Shown here in pieces: positions 1 to 9,658 of a DNA stretch of 64,000 bases (the first letter of the stretch is position 1; each line of letters starts with the position of its first letter). The stretch is from the NCBI GenBank assembly GCA_001464475.1, contig LNDX01000001.1, positions 558,001 to 622,000 on the forward strand, in the 5' to 3' direction. The position numbers and the translations under genes were made by a program. This DNA comes from Flavobacteriaceae bacterium Ga0077528. Its GTDB lineage: Bacteria; Bacteroidota; Bacteroidia; Flavobacteriales; Flavobacteriaceae. Below the pieces are notes generated by a model. That model did not search any database, was not told the origin of the DNA, and worked only from the letters and a program-made list of their open reading frames with translations.

Positions 1-1199
1 CAGATATTGTAAATATAGGAATTGGTGGTTCAGATTTGGGACCAGCTATGGTAGTTGAAGCTTTACAATTCTATAAAAATCATTTAAATGTGCATTTTGT
101 TTCGAATGTAGATGGTGATCACGTAAATGAGATTATTAAAAAATTAAATCCCGAAACTACACTTTTTGTCATTGTTTCTAAAACTTTTACAACACAGGAA
201 ACCCTTACTAATTCTGAAACAATTAGAACATGGTTTTTAAAATCGGCTCAAATAGAAGATGTTGCTAAACACTTCGTAGCAGTTTCAACAAATATCCAAA
301 AAGTAACAGAATTTGGAATAGATTTGAATAATATTTTCCCAATGTGGGATTGGGTTGGCGGACGTTTTTCTCTTTGGAGCGCAGTAGGGTTGTCTATTTC
401 TCTGGCAGTTGGATTTGATAATTTTGATAGTTTATTAAAAGGAGCCAATAAAATGGATGAACATTTTAAAACAGAGGCTTTTGATAAAAATATTCCAGTA
501 GTTTTGGCTCTACTTAGTATTTGGTACAATAACTTTTTTGGTGCTGAAAGCGAAGCATTAATTCCATATACACAATATTTACAAAAGCTAGCTCCATATT
601 TGCAACAAGGAATTATGGAAAGTAACGGTAAAAGTATTGGAAGAGATGGTAAACCAGTAAATTATCAAACAGGAACTATCATTTGGGGTGAACCAGGAAC
701 CAACTCACAACACGCCTTTTTTCAATTAATTCATCAAGGAACAAAATTAATTCCGACTGATTTTATAGGTTATGTTAAACCTTTATATGGTGATAATGAT
801 CATCATGACAAGTTGATGTCTAATTTCTTTGCTCAAACCGAAGCTTTGTTAAATGGAAAAACACCAGAACAAGTAAAAGCTGAATTTGATAAACAAGGAG
901 TTTCATCTGAAAAAGCTGAATTCCTTTTGCCATTCAAAGTTTTTTCTGGAAATAAACCTACCAATACTATTTTAATTCAAAAATTAACACCAGAATCATT
1001 AGGTTCATTAATAGCATTATACGAACATAAAATATTCGTTCAAGGAGTAATTTGGAATATTTTTAGTTATGATCAATGGGGAGTTGAACTTGGAAAGCAG
1101 TTGGCTAATTCGATTTTAGACGAAATAAATTCTAAAAAAGTTAACAATCACGATAATTCAACTTCTTTTTTACTTAAACATTTCCTTGATAGTAAGTAA
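1..1199 (+). CDS. pgi: Glucose-6-phosphate isomerase, 5' end cut by the window
   Basis: Interconverts glucose-6-phosphate and fructose-6-phosphate in the cytoplasm. The reading frame is open from the first bases (codons from base 3 read [14 protein letters not shown], a core PGI motif), so the gene starts left of the window and about 150 N-terminal residues are missing. Both family signatures are present: [12 protein letters not shown] at about 354-389 and [10 protein letters not shown] near 1068-1097. The catalytic stretch [18 protein letters not shown] is intact. An intrinsic terminator follows directly, so it ends its transcription unit. The identification is secure. Confidence 0.97.
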   Translation, partial: DIVNIGIGGSDLGPAMVVEALQFYKNHLNVHFVSNVDGDHVNEIIKKLNPETTLFVIVSKTFTTQETLTNSETIRTWFLKSAQIEDVAKHFVAVSTNIQKVTEFGIDLNNIFPMWDWVGGRFSLWSAVGLSISLAVGFDNFDSLLKGANKMDEHFKTEAFDKNIPVVLALLSIWYNNFFGAESEALIPYTQYLQKLAPYLQQGIMESNGKSIGRDGKPVNYQTGTIIWGEPGTNSQHAFFQLIHQGTKLIPTDFIGYVKPLYGDNDHHDKLMSNFFAQTEALLNGKTPEQVKAEFDKQGVSSEKAEFLLPFKVFSGNKPTNTILIQKLTPESLGSLIALYEHKIFVQGVIWNIFSYDQWGVELGKQLANSILDEINSKKVNNHDNSTSFLLKHFLDSK

Positions 1200-1225
1200 A
1201 ATAAAACAACAAGAATCTTAATTTA

Positions 1226-1258
1226 AACCTTAATATGTAAAAATATTGAGGTTTTTTT
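1226..1258 (+). terminator. Intrinsic terminator of pgi
   Basis: Arms AACCTTAATAT and ATATTGAGGTT pair with one G-U, and a run of T follows at once. It lies 27 bases after the pgi stop codon. Confidence 0.8.
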
Positions 1259-1417
1259 ATTGATTGTCTTAAAAAATTAGTTTTTTCATAAAAAAAATTT
1301 CATAAAATAAAATTGACTAAGAAAAACGTAACAAAAAACACTTTGTTAACATTAACTTAACACTCATAAAGTAATAAAGTTACAATTTTGCACCAATAAT
1401 TTAAAAACCAAAACAAC

Positions 1418-4192
1418 ATGAAAAAAGTTACAACTAATTTATTTTCAGTAATGTTTCTTTTGATGGCAACAGTAATGTTTTCTCAAGGAAAAATTAAAGG
1501 AACAATATTAGACAGTGAATTAAACTCAGGATTGCCTGGTGTAAATGTAGTAGTAAAAGGTTCTTCAACTGGTACTTCAACAGACATCGATGGTAAATTT
1601 ACATTAGGTACTACAGCTTCAACTGGTCAACTGGTTATATCTTACATTGGATACAAAACACAAACAGTTAATTTCACAGTTAAAAATGGAGAAACTGTTG
1701 ATTTAGGATCAATAAAATTAACTTCTGATGCAAGTCAGTTGGAAGAAGTAGTTATTAAAGGATCTTCACTTTTTGATATTGCAAAAGACAGAAAAACTCC
1801 AGTTGCAGTTTCAACAATAAAAGCCGCAGAAATACAACAAAAATTAGGTAATAAAGAGTTTGTTGAGATATTAAATACAACACCATCTGTATATGCTTCT
1901 AAAGGTAGTGGTGGTTTTGGTGATTCTAGAATTACAGTAAGAGGTTTCGGACAAGAAAATATTGCCGTAATGATTAATGGTATGCCTGTTAATGATATGG
2001 AAAACGGTAGAGTTTTTTGGAGTAACTGGGCAGGATTATCAGATGTTGCAAGCTCAATGCAAGTACAAAGAGGTTTAGGATCTTCTAGACTTGCAATTTC
2101 TTCAGTAGGAGGAACTATTAACATTGTAACTAAATCTTCACAAAGAAAAGAAGGTGGTTTTGTTAATGCAATGACTGGAAATGACGACTATCGTAAATTT
2201 GTAGCTACCTATTCAACTGGAAAAATGAAAAATGGACTTTCTGCATCTATCTTAATGAGTTCAACTGGAGGAGATGGATATGTAGATGGAACAAAATTTG
2301 AAGGGCAAAATTATTTTTTAGCATTTGGATATGAAATAAATAAGAAACACAATCTTGAATTTACTTTTACAGGTGCTCCTCAATGGCATCACCAAAGAAG
2401 TACAGGTATAACAATTCAAAGATACATCAATAGAGGTGAAAATGGTGAACCGAATAGAAAATGGAATGAAGATTGGGGTTATCTTGATGGTAAGGAATTT
2501 AACGTAAGAAGAAACTTCTATCATAAACCAGTAGGTTCATTAAATTGGGAATGGGATATCAATAGTACAACTAAATTAAATGCATTAGTTTATGGTTCAT
2601 GGGGCCGTGGTGGAGGTTCAGGTGCATTCGGTAATGTTGTAGCAGGTACAACTAATCTAAATTATGCTAATAACCGATTAAGAGATGCTAATGGTTTGGT
2701 AAATTATGAATTAATTCGTCAATACAATCAAGGACAAATAATTACAATTCCAAATGCTAATTTTACAGGTACTGTAAATACATCTAAAGCTCCAGAAGCT
2801 GGTTTTGGTAACGTAAATACAGCATCAAATGGTATTTCAATGATTTCTGGAATAAACTCTCACAACTGGTTTGGAGGTATTATGAACATTAATAAAAAGT
2901 TTGATAAAATAACAATTGATGCAGGTATTGATTACAGAACTTATAAAGGGATCCATGTAAGAAATGTTAATGACTTACTTGGAGCAGATTTCTACAAGGA
3001 TACAAGAAATGTTAATAACAATCCTTTCTATACTAACGAAACTTTTGTAGCTTCTCCTTCATTAAACCCATTCTTTAATGCTACTAAAAACACCATTGTC
3101 GATAGAGATTGGGATGGTTTAGTAAATTGGATTGGAGGATTTGCACAAGCAGAATATGCTACAGAAAAATTAACCGCTTTTGTTCAAGGAGCAATTTCTA
3201 ATCAAGATTTTCAAAGAGTAGATAGATTTTTATATACAAATGCCGACCCAGTTCAAACATCAGAAAAACAAAACAGATTAGGTGGAAATATCAAGTTAGG
3301 AGCTAATTACAATCTTAATGACAAGCATAATGTATTTGCTAACGTTGGTTATTATTCAAGACAACCATTTATTGATGCTATTTTCCCAAATAGTAGAAAT
3401 TTAGTAAATGATGACGTTGTTAATGAGAAAATATTAGGTATTGAAGCTGGTTACGGATTTAGATCTCCTAAATTTAATGCTAACGTTAATGTTTACAGAA
3501 CAAAATGGGACGACAGATTTACAAGTAGAGGTGATACTGCACCTAGTAATCCTCAAGGTTATTTTGTGTTCAATGGAGTTAGCCAATTACATCAAGGTGC
3601 AGAATTAGACTTTAATTATAAGCCAATTGCTACATTAAGAATTAATGGTATGTTTTCTATTGGAGATTGGTCTTACAAAGGAGAATCAACAGGTGATACA
3701 TTCAACAATCAAAATGAAATTATTGCTACTGGAACTAAGGTTTATTTAGATAACGTTAGAGTTGGAAGTGCAGCACAATTAACATCATCACTTGGATTGG
3801 ATTATGAATTTATACCTAAATTTAAGTTCAATATTACAGGAAACTATTATGATAAATTGTATGCTGATATTAATCCAGCAAGTTTCAGTAATCAAATAAA
3901 CAAAGGAACTTTACAATTACCATCTTATTATGTTTTTGATGCTGGTTTAAACTATAAATTAGCTGTGGGAAGTGGTAAAAAAGATTCAGTTAGTTTAACA
4001 TTAAATGTAGACAACTTATTTGATGAATTTTTTATCCTTGAATCACAAACTAACATCTTTGCAGACGACGTAGCAAGTGGAGGTCAAACATACAACCAGT
4101 TGGGTAGAACATACAATGGAGTAGCTGATGCTAACAGAGTATGGTTTGGTTTTGGTAGAACTTGGAACTTCGGAATTACTTACAACTTCTAG
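1418..4192 (+). CDS. TonB-dependent outer-membrane receptor with carboxypeptidase-regulatory-like N-domain
   Basis: 924 residues. A signal peptide (about 1-22, ending FSQG) is followed by a CarboxypepD_reg-like beta-sandwich (about 24-105, GVNVVVKGSSTGTSTDIDGK and YIGYKTQ), a plug domain (about 115-235, with ITVRGFGQENIAVMINGMP and SSVGGTINIVTK) and a long beta-barrel ending in an aromatic strand (GITYNF). Such receptors import ligands with energy from TonB-ExbBD. No SusD gene follows, so this does not look like a polysaccharide locus; siderophore, metal or peptide uptake is possible but the substrate cannot be read here. A weak -7 box (CAATTTTG, 1383-1390) precedes the start. It stands alone between two terminators. 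Confidence 0.93.
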   Translation: MKKVTTNLFSVMFLLMATVMFSQGKIKGTILDSELNSGLPGVNVVVKGSSTGTSTDIDGKFTLGTTASTGQLVISYIGYKTQTVNFTVKNGETVDLGSIKLTSDASQLEEVVIKGSSLFDIAKDRKTPVAVSTIKAAEIQQKLGNKEFVEILNTTPSVYASKGSGGFGDSRITVRGFGQENIAVMINGMPVNDMENGRVFWSNWAGLSDVASSMQVQRGLGSSRLAISSVGGTINIVTKSSQRKEGGFVNAMTGNDDYRKFVATYSTGKMKNGLSASILMSSTGGDGYVDGTKFEGQNYFLAFGYEINKKHNLEFTFTGAPQWHHQRSTGITIQRYINRGENGEPNRKWNEDWGYLDGKEFNVRRNFYHKPVGSLNWEWDINSTTKLNALVYGSWGRGGGSGAFGNVVAGTTNLNYANNRLRDANGLVNYELIRQYNQGQIITIPNANFTGTVNTSKAPEAGFGNVNTASNGISMISGINSHNWFGGIMNINKKFDKITIDAGIDYRTYKGIHVRNVNDLLGADFYKDTRNVNNNPFYTNETFVASPSLNPFFNATKNTIVDRDWDGLVNWIGGFAQAEYATEKLTAFVQGAISNQDFQRVDRFLYTNADPVQTSEKQNRLGGNIKLGANYNLNDKHNVFANVGYYSRQPFIDAIFPNSRNLVNDDVVNEKILGIEAGYGFRSPKFNANVNVYRTKWDDRFTSRGDTAPSNPQGYFVFNGVSQLHQGAELDFNYKPIATLRINGMFSIGDWSYKGESTGDTFNNQNEIIATGTKVYLDNVRVGSAAQLTSSLGLDYEFIPKFKFNITGNYYDKLYADINPASFSNQINKGTLQLPSYYVFDAGLNYKLAVGSGKKDSVSLTLNVDNLFDEFFILESQTNIFADDVASGGQTYNQLGRTYNGVADANRVWFGFGRTWNFGITYNF

Positions 4193-4220
4193 TTAAACAA
4201 GTTTAAAATTAATATTAAAA

Positions 4221-4253
4221 AACGGCATTCTTAATTAAGAGTGCCGTTTTTTT
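4221..4253 (+). terminator. Intrinsic terminator of the TonB receptor gene
   Basis: AACGGCA/TGCCGTT flanks the palindrome TCTTAATTAAGA, giving a long continuous stem, followed by seven T. Confidence 0.88.
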
Positions 4254-4266
4254 ATTCTTTTTTTTC

Positions 4267-4274
4267 TATATTTG
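4267..4274 (+). promoter_or_regulatory. -7 promoter box (TATATTTG)
   Basis: Exact match to the Bacteroidota -7 consensus TAnnTTTG, 22 bases before the start of the 4-TM gene. No clear -33 box is visible because the upstream terminator occupies that space. Confidence 0.6.
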
Positions 4275-4296
4275 TTAAAACAAAAAACAAATTTAC

Positions 4297-4728
4297 ATGT
4301 ATAATTTCGTTCAAAAATTTCACTCTGGCTGGGCATATTTAGCACTTTTATTATTAGTATTTGCAGTTGTTAATTCAGTTATAGGAATGACTTCCAAAAA
4401 AGAATTTACTGCTAAAGACCGAAAAATTGCTCTTTTTGCATTAATAACAACTCACATACAATTGGTAGTTGGCTTGATTTTGTATTTTATTTCTGAAGTT
4501 GGAATGAAAGCATTTTCTACTGAAGGAGCAATGAAAATTCCGGAATTAAGATTAACGATGTTAGAACATCCATTAACCAATATAATTGCAATTACACTGA
4601 TTACTATTGGATGGTCTAAACATAAAAAAGGAGCTACAAATGAATCTAAATTCAAATCAATAACTTTATTTTATGGTTTAGGTTTGGTTTTAATTCTAAT
4701 AAGAATTCCTTGGAAATTATGGTTATAA
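4297..4728 (+). CDS. Small four-helix integral membrane protein, possibly haem-binding
   Basis: 143 residues with four hydrophobic helices (about 12-31, 45-66, 90-106, 120-140). Histidines sit near helix ends (FHSGWAYL, TTHIQLVVG, EHPLTNI), a layout seen in small b-type cytochrome-like proteins. I recall it as a conserved Bacteroidota membrane family of unknown role, sometimes labelled cytochrome b; that label is not proven by the sequence. It forms a single-gene unit with its own -7 box and terminator. Confidence 0.7.
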   Translation: MYNFVQKFHSGWAYLALLLLVFAVVNSVIGMTSKKEFTAKDRKIALFALITTHIQLVVGLILYFISEVGMKAFSTEGAMKIPELRLTMLEHPLTNIIAITLITIGWSKHKKGATNESKFKSITLFYGLGLVLILIRIPWKLWL

Positions 4729-4738
4729 AATAAAAAGC

Positions 4739-4761
4739 AAGTCCTGAAAAGGACTTTTTTT
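4739..4761 (+). terminator. Intrinsic terminator
   Basis: Perfect 6-bp stem AAGTCC/GGACTT with a six-base loop and seven T. It ends the 4-TM membrane protein gene. Confidence 0.8.
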
Positions 4762-4805
4762 AGCAATGTCAAATTACTACTACTTACAAATTGGTAATTT
4801 GGTAT

Positions 4806-4813
4806 TATTTTTG
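4806..4813 (+). promoter_or_regulatory. -7 promoter box (TATTTTTG)
   Basis: Exact TAnnTTTG match 18 bases before the ATG at 4832. It supports that start over the upstream in-frame ATG at 4766, which would lie outside the transcript. Confidence 0.6.
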
Positions 4814-4831
4814 GTCTTAAGTTTTACTATT

Positions 4832-5323
4832 ATGAAAAAAAGCACACCAATACTTTTATTTTTTTTATGTTTCCTAATGTTCTTTTCAAGTTTATCTTTT
4901 AAAGCTCAAAACGGAAATTTAAGAGATTTAAAAAAACAGAAAACAGATTCCATAAAAAAAGATAATATTGTATCTGAAACTATTGAAATAGATAGCACTT
5001 TAGTTTATAAAGGAAAGTTTAAACCTTATAAAAAGAAAGCTCATGCGTCTTATTATGCCGATAAATTTAATGGCAGAAAAACAGCAAGTGGTAAAAAATA
5101 CGATAGCACAAAACTAACTGCAGCTCACAAAAAACTTCCTTTTGGAACCATTTTAAAGGTAACTAATGAGTTGAATGGAAAATCTGTAATCGTTGAGGTA
5201 ACCGACAGAGGACCGTTTGTAAGAGGAAGAGAAATTGATTTATCCAAAAGAGCCTTTATGAGTATCGTTAACAACAAAAGATCTGGAGCAGTTGTTGTAA
5301 CAATTGAAATACTTCAAAAATAA
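4832..5323 (+). CDS. RlpA-like double-psi beta-barrel secreted protein
   Basis: 163 residues. I chose the ATG at 4832 because it begins a typical signal peptide ([20 protein letters not shown]) and follows a -7 box. After a charged linker, residues about 70-163 form the RlpA/DPBB fold: [45 protein letters not shown]. RlpA-family proteins are periplasmic or outer-membrane septal lytic transglycosylases. The Asp of TDRGPF is kept, so activity is possible. There is no SPOR domain and no lipobox Cys, so it is a minimal soluble version. It is convergent with the CYTH gene, one base away. Confidence 0.87.
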   Translation: MKKSTPILLFFLCFLMFFSSLSFKAQNGNLRDLKKQKTDSIKKDNIVSETIEIDSTLVYKGKFKPYKKKAHASYYADKFNGRKTASGKKYDSTKLTAAHKKLPFGTILKVTNELNGKSVIVEVTDRGPFVRGREIDLSKRAFMSIVNNKRSGAVVVTIEILQK

Positions 5324-5324
5324 A

Positions 5325-5792
5325 TTACCAATTTCTAAACGGATTCTGGCTTAAATAAGAGTTATAATATCTTTCGTCATTAGTCACTTGAGTTCCTAGC
5401 CATTTGGGTTTTAAAATAGTTTCGTTTTCGTTTTCTAATTCAATTTCAGCTAAAATTAATCCATCGTTTTCTCCGTGAAATACATCAATTTCAATGATGT
5501 GCTTTCCTGATTTTACTTCGTATCGGGTTTTTTCAATTACACCTCTTTCGCACAATTTTAAAAGTGATTTTGCTTCTTCAATTTCAATTTCTTTTTCCCA
5601 TTCAAAACGTGAAACACCACTTTCACTGCCAATTCCTTTGATAGTAATAAATCCTTTATTTCCTTTTATTCTGATTCTTACAGTGCGTTCTGGGTTAGAA
5701 CATAGATAACCTTGTGCAATCTCATTTTTAGTCGAATATTCATTTAAAAATTCTAAAGAAGTAACTAAATATTTGCGTTCGATTTCTATCAT
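5325..5792 (-). CDS. CYTH-domain triphosphatase family protein
   Basis: 155 residues, the length of a stand-alone CYTH (triphosphate tunnel metalloenzyme) domain. The N-terminal ExExK metal/phosphate motif is present as EIERK (residues 3-7). Paired basic and acidic strands follow (RTVRIRIKGNKGFITIKG; EWEKEIEIEEA; KHIIEIDVFHGENDGLILAEIELE), as expected for the tunnel lining. Bacterial members mostly hydrolyse inorganic tripolyphosphate; adenylate cyclase or thiamine-triphosphatase activity cannot be excluded. No partner gene suggests a substrate. Confidence 0.85.
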   Translation of the reverse strand: MIEIERKYLVTSLEFLNEYSTKNEIAQGYLCSNPERTVRIRIKGNKGFITIKGIGSESGVSRFEWEKEIEIEEAKSLLKLCERGVIEKTRYEVKSGKHIIEIDVFHGENDGLILAEIELENENETILKPKWLGTQVTNDERYYNSYLSQNPFRNW

Positions 5793-5880
5793 TACAGAAA
5801 ATTGTTGATGTTAAATTTAGTACCAAGTTAAGAAAATTCTAACTTTGAAATTGTATTTTTACAATAATTATAAATTTAGT

Positions 5881-7905
5881 ATGAATTTACGCCACAAAAT
5901 AAAATCTCAAATCACGTTAGAACAATTATTTGAAAAAAATCTGACTCATGTTGTAAACGAATCAAGAAATGATTTGTATTTTCTTGTGGATTTAGTTCAC
6001 CTTTTCCGTCCAAATAATCCAAAAGCGATTGAAGTGGTATCAATTTCTGAGTTGATTAATTTCTTGAAAGAAAATCCATCTCAGAAAAACTTTTTCAATA
6101 ATTATCTAACGTCCATTTTAAAAAACAGAAAGTTTACCAACTTTTTATCTGACGCCGGAATTCTTCAGAATACCGATTTTATATACGAGGTTAAAAAACG
6201 AATTTTCGCCAAAATATTACCTTTTCAACCTCAAGAAGACACTTTAGAATTTGTTTTAAATCAAGTTTTTTATCGCAGTTCTGATGCCATTTGGGTAACC
6301 AAAATCCCACAAGAAGAGCTCAAAGAGTTATTTGAACTTATCGATTTGACTGATATTTATGCTTCAACAAATGAAAATGCGCCTCTAGCGGAAATCATGA
6401 GTGCTATGGGATTGCTTTCGCAAAGAATGAGTGGTCATGCTATGGATAGCGAAGTAATCATGATGACTCCAGAATATAGTAATCAAGAAAGTCCGTTTGT
6501 GGCTTTAGAAAAAGAATTGTACACTATTTTTAATCAAATTAGAACTTCTGAAAAGCATTATATTTCATCAGATAATGAAAACTATAAACAAGCCTTAGTT
6601 CTTCATAAACAATGCGATGAATACATAGACAAAGCTTTCAATAATAGTTCGAAATTCGGAATTTCTTTACGCGTAAATCAAAGTTTACTTAAAATTAGAC
6701 AGCAATTGTATCGATTGAAGATTTTGCTTCCACTTTTAACAGTAAATAATCCTTCTGAAAAGATTGGGAATACTATTAATTTGGCTTTAAAGTTAATCAA
6801 GTACAACTGTCACAAAAATAATATCCGTCAACTAATAGGAGAAAGCACACAATTAATTTCTTACGAAATAACCCAACATACAGCCAAAACAGGTGAGCAT
6901 TACATTACAGAATCTTCTAAAGAATATTTTTCGATGCTAAAAGCTTCAGTTGGCGGTGGAATTATTGTTGGAATACTTTGCATTATAAAATTACTATTTT
7001 CAAAAGTGGATACTAGTAGTTTTGGCCATGCTTTTTTATACAGTTTGAATTATTCTTTAGGTTTTATAGCCATTTATTTATTAGGATTTACTTTAGCTAC
7101 AAAACAACCAGCAATGACAGCGTCAACTATTACAACAGCTTTGGATTCTGGTATGAAAAAAATGAACAAAAATGAAAGTAAACACAGCTCATTTGCACAT
7201 TTATTTGCAAGATTATTTCGTTCTCAATTCATAGCCTTTGTTGGAAATGTTCTTATTGCTTTTCCGGTTTCATTATTGATTATTTGGCTTATTGATGTGG
7301 CTTTTGATGTAAATATTGCTTTTGAAAAATCTTCTAAATTATTAAATGATTTAAATCCAATTCAATCTGCAGCTATCTTTCATGCTGCTATTGCTGGTGT
7401 TTTTCTTTTCTTATCAGGAATTATTTCTGGCAATGTTTCCAATAAAAACAAACACAATAATGTTTATTACAGAATTCAAGAACATCCTTTATTAAAACTC
7501 AGTTTAGGAAAAGAACGTACCCAAAAAATTGCCAATTGGTTTGAAAGAAACTGGGCTGGAGTGGTTTCTAATGGATGGTTTGGTGTTTTTTTAGGAAGTA
7601 CAGCATCAGTAGGTTTGTTTTTTGGCTTAAACTTAGACATTCGACACATAACTTTCGCAAGCGGAAACTTTGCTTTAGGATTGTATGGTCAGAATTTCTT
7701 TGTAGATGGATGGACTATTTTTTGGTCAATTTTCGGAATTGGAATTATTGGATTCATAAACTTTATTGTGAGTTTTTCTCTTTCCTTAGGATTGGCATTT
7801 CGATCTAGAAACATACCAATTTCTGAAATTTCACTATTGAACAAAGCTATTTGGAGTTATTTCAAAGAAAGACCTATGGCTTTTTTCTTTCCTGTAAAAA
7901 ACTAA
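5881..7905 (+). CDS. Gcr-type 'site-specific recombinase' family membrane protein
   Basis: 674 residues from the ATG at 5881; the upstream in-frame ATG at 5845 adds a poor 12-residue extension. The N-terminal half is soluble and helical. The C-terminal half carries about six membrane spans (SVGGGIIVGILCIIKLLF; FLYSLNYSLGFIAIYLLGF; FIAFVGNVLIAFPVSLLIIW; then three more to about residue 660). It resembles the Pfam SiteSpec_recomb/Gcr family. No tyrosine- or serine-recombinase active site is visible, and the membrane topology argues against a DNA recombinase, so the family name is probably wrong. It ends 4 bases before dinB and may be co-transcribed with it. Confidence 0.72.
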   Translation: MNLRHKIKSQITLEQLFEKNLTHVVNESRNDLYFLVDLVHLFRPNNPKAIEVVSISELINFLKENPSQKNFFNNYLTSILKNRKFTNFLSDAGILQNTDFIYEVKKRIFAKILPFQPQEDTLEFVLNQVFYRSSDAIWVTKIPQEELKELFELIDLTDIYASTNENAPLAEIMSAMGLLSQRMSGHAMDSEVIMMTPEYSNQESPFVALEKELYTIFNQIRTSEKHYISSDNENYKQALVLHKQCDEYIDKAFNNSSKFGISLRVNQSLLKIRQQLYRLKILLPLLTVNNPSEKIGNTINLALKLIKYNCHKNNIRQLIGESTQLISYEITQHTAKTGEHYITESSKEYFSMLKASVGGGIIVGILCIIKLLFSKVDTSSFGHAFLYSLNYSLGFIAIYLLGFTLATKQPAMTASTITTALDSGMKKMNKNESKHSSFAHLFARLFRSQFIAFVGNVLIAFPVSLLIIWLIDVAFDVNIAFEKSSKLLNDLNPIQSAAIFHAAIAGVFLFLSGIISGNVSNKNKHNNVYYRIQEHPLLKLSLGKERTQKIANWFERNWAGVVSNGWFGVFLGSTASVGLFFGLNLDIRHITFASGNFALGLYGQNFFVDGWTIFWSIFGIGIIGFINFIVSFSLSLGLAFRSRNIPISEISLLNKAIWSYFKERPMAFFFPVKN

Positions 7906-7909
7906 AGTA

Positions 7910-8992
7910 ATGGAACTTGAAGTTAAATATCGAAAAATAATTCACGTCGATATGGATGCTTTTTACGCTTCTGTTGAACAAATGGACAATCCTGAATTGA
8001 AAGGAAAACCATTGGCTGTTGGCGGAAGTGAAGTTAGAGGTGTCGTTTCTGCAGCAAGTTATGAAGCACGAAAATTTGGTGTAAGAAGTGCCATGAGTGG
8101 TATTCAAGCCAAGAGAAATTGTCCTGAATTAATTTTTGTACGACCAAGATTTGACCGATATAAAGAGATTTCTAATAAAATAAGAAAGATTTTTCACGAT
8201 TATACCGATTTGGTAGAACCACTTTCGTTAGATGAAGCCTATTTGGACGTTACTCAAAACAAAAAAGGAAATCCAAGTGCTACTTTAATTGCTCAAGAAA
8301 TTAGAAAACGAATTTTTGAAGAAGTTGGATTAACAGCTTCGGCAGGAATTTCAGTAAATAAATTTGTTGCCAAAATTGCAAGTGATTACAACAAACCCAA
8401 TGGGCAAAAAACCGTAAATCCTGATGAAGTTGAAGATTTTTTAGAAAAACTAGACATTAAAAAATTCTACGGAATCGGAAAAGTAACTACCGAAAAAATG
8501 TACCATCACGGAATTTTCACAGGAAAAGATTTGAAATCCAAAACCAAAGAATATTTGGAACAACACTTCGGAAAAAGTGGTGGTTTTTATTATAATATCG
8601 TTCGCGGAATTCACAATAGCGAAGTTAAACCTAATAGAATTTCTAAATCAGTTGCTGCTGAACATACATTTAATGAAAATCTGACTTCAGAAATCTTTAT
8701 GCAAGAACGTTTAGAACGCATTGCAGCCGAATTGGAGAAACGATTAAAGAAATACAACATTTCTGGTAAAACAGTTACATTAAAGATTAAATACAGCGAT
8801 TTTACTACACAAACAAGAAGTAAAACCTTGCCTTATTTCATTTCAGATAAAGGTTTGCTGTTTGAAACTGCCAAAGAATTGCTTTACCAAGAACGAATGA
8901 AAGATTCGGTTCGATTACTCGGAATTTCGCTTAATAATTTGAATACAGAAATAAAGAAAACAGTTGTAGTTCAGTTGCGATTTGAGTTTTAA
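7910..8992 (+). CDS. dinB: DNA polymerase IV (Y-family translesion polymerase)
   Basis: 360 residues, the usual Pol IV size. The palm motifs are intact: VDMDAFYASVEQ near the N-terminus and SLDEAYLDV near residue 103, supplying the metal-binding carboxylates. SAGISVNKFVAKIASDYNKP is typical of DinB, followed by helix-hairpin-helix (GIGKVTTEKM) and little-finger regions. It performs error-prone bypass of damaged DNA. No C-terminal beta-clamp peptide of the QLxLF type is obvious; VVQLRFEF at the end may serve. The 4-base gap from the upstream membrane gene suggests joint transcription. Confidence 0.96.
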   Translation: MELEVKYRKIIHVDMDAFYASVEQMDNPELKGKPLAVGGSEVRGVVSAASYEARKFGVRSAMSGIQAKRNCPELIFVRPRFDRYKEISNKIRKIFHDYTDLVEPLSLDEAYLDVTQNKKGNPSATLIAQEIRKRIFEEVGLTASAGISVNKFVAKIASDYNKPNGQKTVNPDEVEDFLEKLDIKKFYGIGKVTTEKMYHHGIFTGKDLKSKTKEYLEQHFGKSGGFYYNIVRGIHNSEVKPNRISKSVAAEHTFNENLTSEIFMQERLERIAAELEKRLKKYNISGKTVTLKIKYSDFTTQTRSKTLPYFISDKGLLFETAKELLYQERMKDSVRLLGISLNNLNTEIKKTVVVQLRFEF

Positions 8993-9075
8993 AATCGTTC
9001 AACAAAAGTTAATCTTTGAAAGAAAGTGTTTGTTTTTGAAAAATCAGTTTAGATTTGCCTCAAATTGATTAAAAA

Positions 9076-9591
9076 ATGAAACTTTCAAATTACGAAAATG
9101 CCATCGCAAAACACTATAATAGTCTGTCTATAAATAGCTTTCCACTAACTTGTTGGGATTTCTATTCTAAAAGTTTTGACAAATTTAGACTGACACTTTC
9201 AGATGCCAATTTATTAAATAGAATTGTAAAAGATAATAAATGGAACACCACTTGGGATTACAAAGAAGAACTTACTAGTGATACTGTCATTGTAGTTACT
9301 GATGCACAATTGTCAATAGTTTTTGCTTCTAATAATATGGTAGAAATGAACGGTTACACTCCAAATGAAGTGATTGGAAATTCACCAAAAATGTTTCAAG
9401 GCAAACTTACCAATGAGAAAATATCTAAAGAAATTAGCGAAGCAGTAAAAACAAAGCAACCATTTGATAAAGTTATTATAAATTATTGCAAAGACGGTTC
9501 GTTATACAAATGTCAGATTAAAGGTTATCCTGTATTTGACACTAACGGTAAACTAATCAATTTCATAGCTTTTGAAAAAATTGCTGCTTAG
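9076..9591 (+). CDS. Single PAS-domain protein
   Basis: 171 residues. The first ~70 (NYENAIAKHYNSL, TCWDFYSKSFDKF) match nothing I recognise. Residues about 72-168 form one PAS domain: VIVVTDAQLSIVFASNNM, then GYTPNEVIGNSPKMFQG, and KDGSLYKCQIKGYPVFDTNGKLINFIAFE. The site where a LOV domain would carry its flavin-binding Cys reads GNSPKMFQ, so it is not a photoreceptor of that type. No kinase, cyclase or DNA-binding domain is attached, so it must act through a partner. It ends at a shared terminator. Confidence 0.85.
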   Translation: MKLSNYENAIAKHYNSLSINSFPLTCWDFYSKSFDKFRLTLSDANLLNRIVKDNKWNTTWDYKEELTSDTVIVVTDAQLSIVFASNNMVEMNGYTPNEVIGNSPKMFQGKLTNEKISKEISEAVKTKQPFDKVIINYCKDGSLYKCQIKGYPVFDTNGKLINFIAFEKIAA

Positions 9592-9610
9592 ATAATAAAA
9601 TTAAACATAA

Positions 9611-9642
9611 AAAAAGCGTTCAATATTTTGAACGCTTTTTTT
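9611..9642. terminator. Bidirectional intrinsic terminator
   Basis: Perfect 13-bp stem AAAAAGCGTTCAA/TTGAACGCTTTTT with a 4-base loop; T-runs in both directions serve the convergent PAS and Bax-inhibitor genes. Confidence 0.9.
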
Positions 9643-9658
9643 ATAGATAAAATATAGA

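Noticed and set aside
5881..7905. Mobile element suggested by the 'recombinase' family name
   Set aside because: No active-site motif, no flanking repeats, membrane topology.
9076..9591. LOV photoreceptor
   Set aside because: The flavin-binding Cys motif (NCRFLQ-like) is replaced by NSPKMFQ; ordinary PAS fits better.
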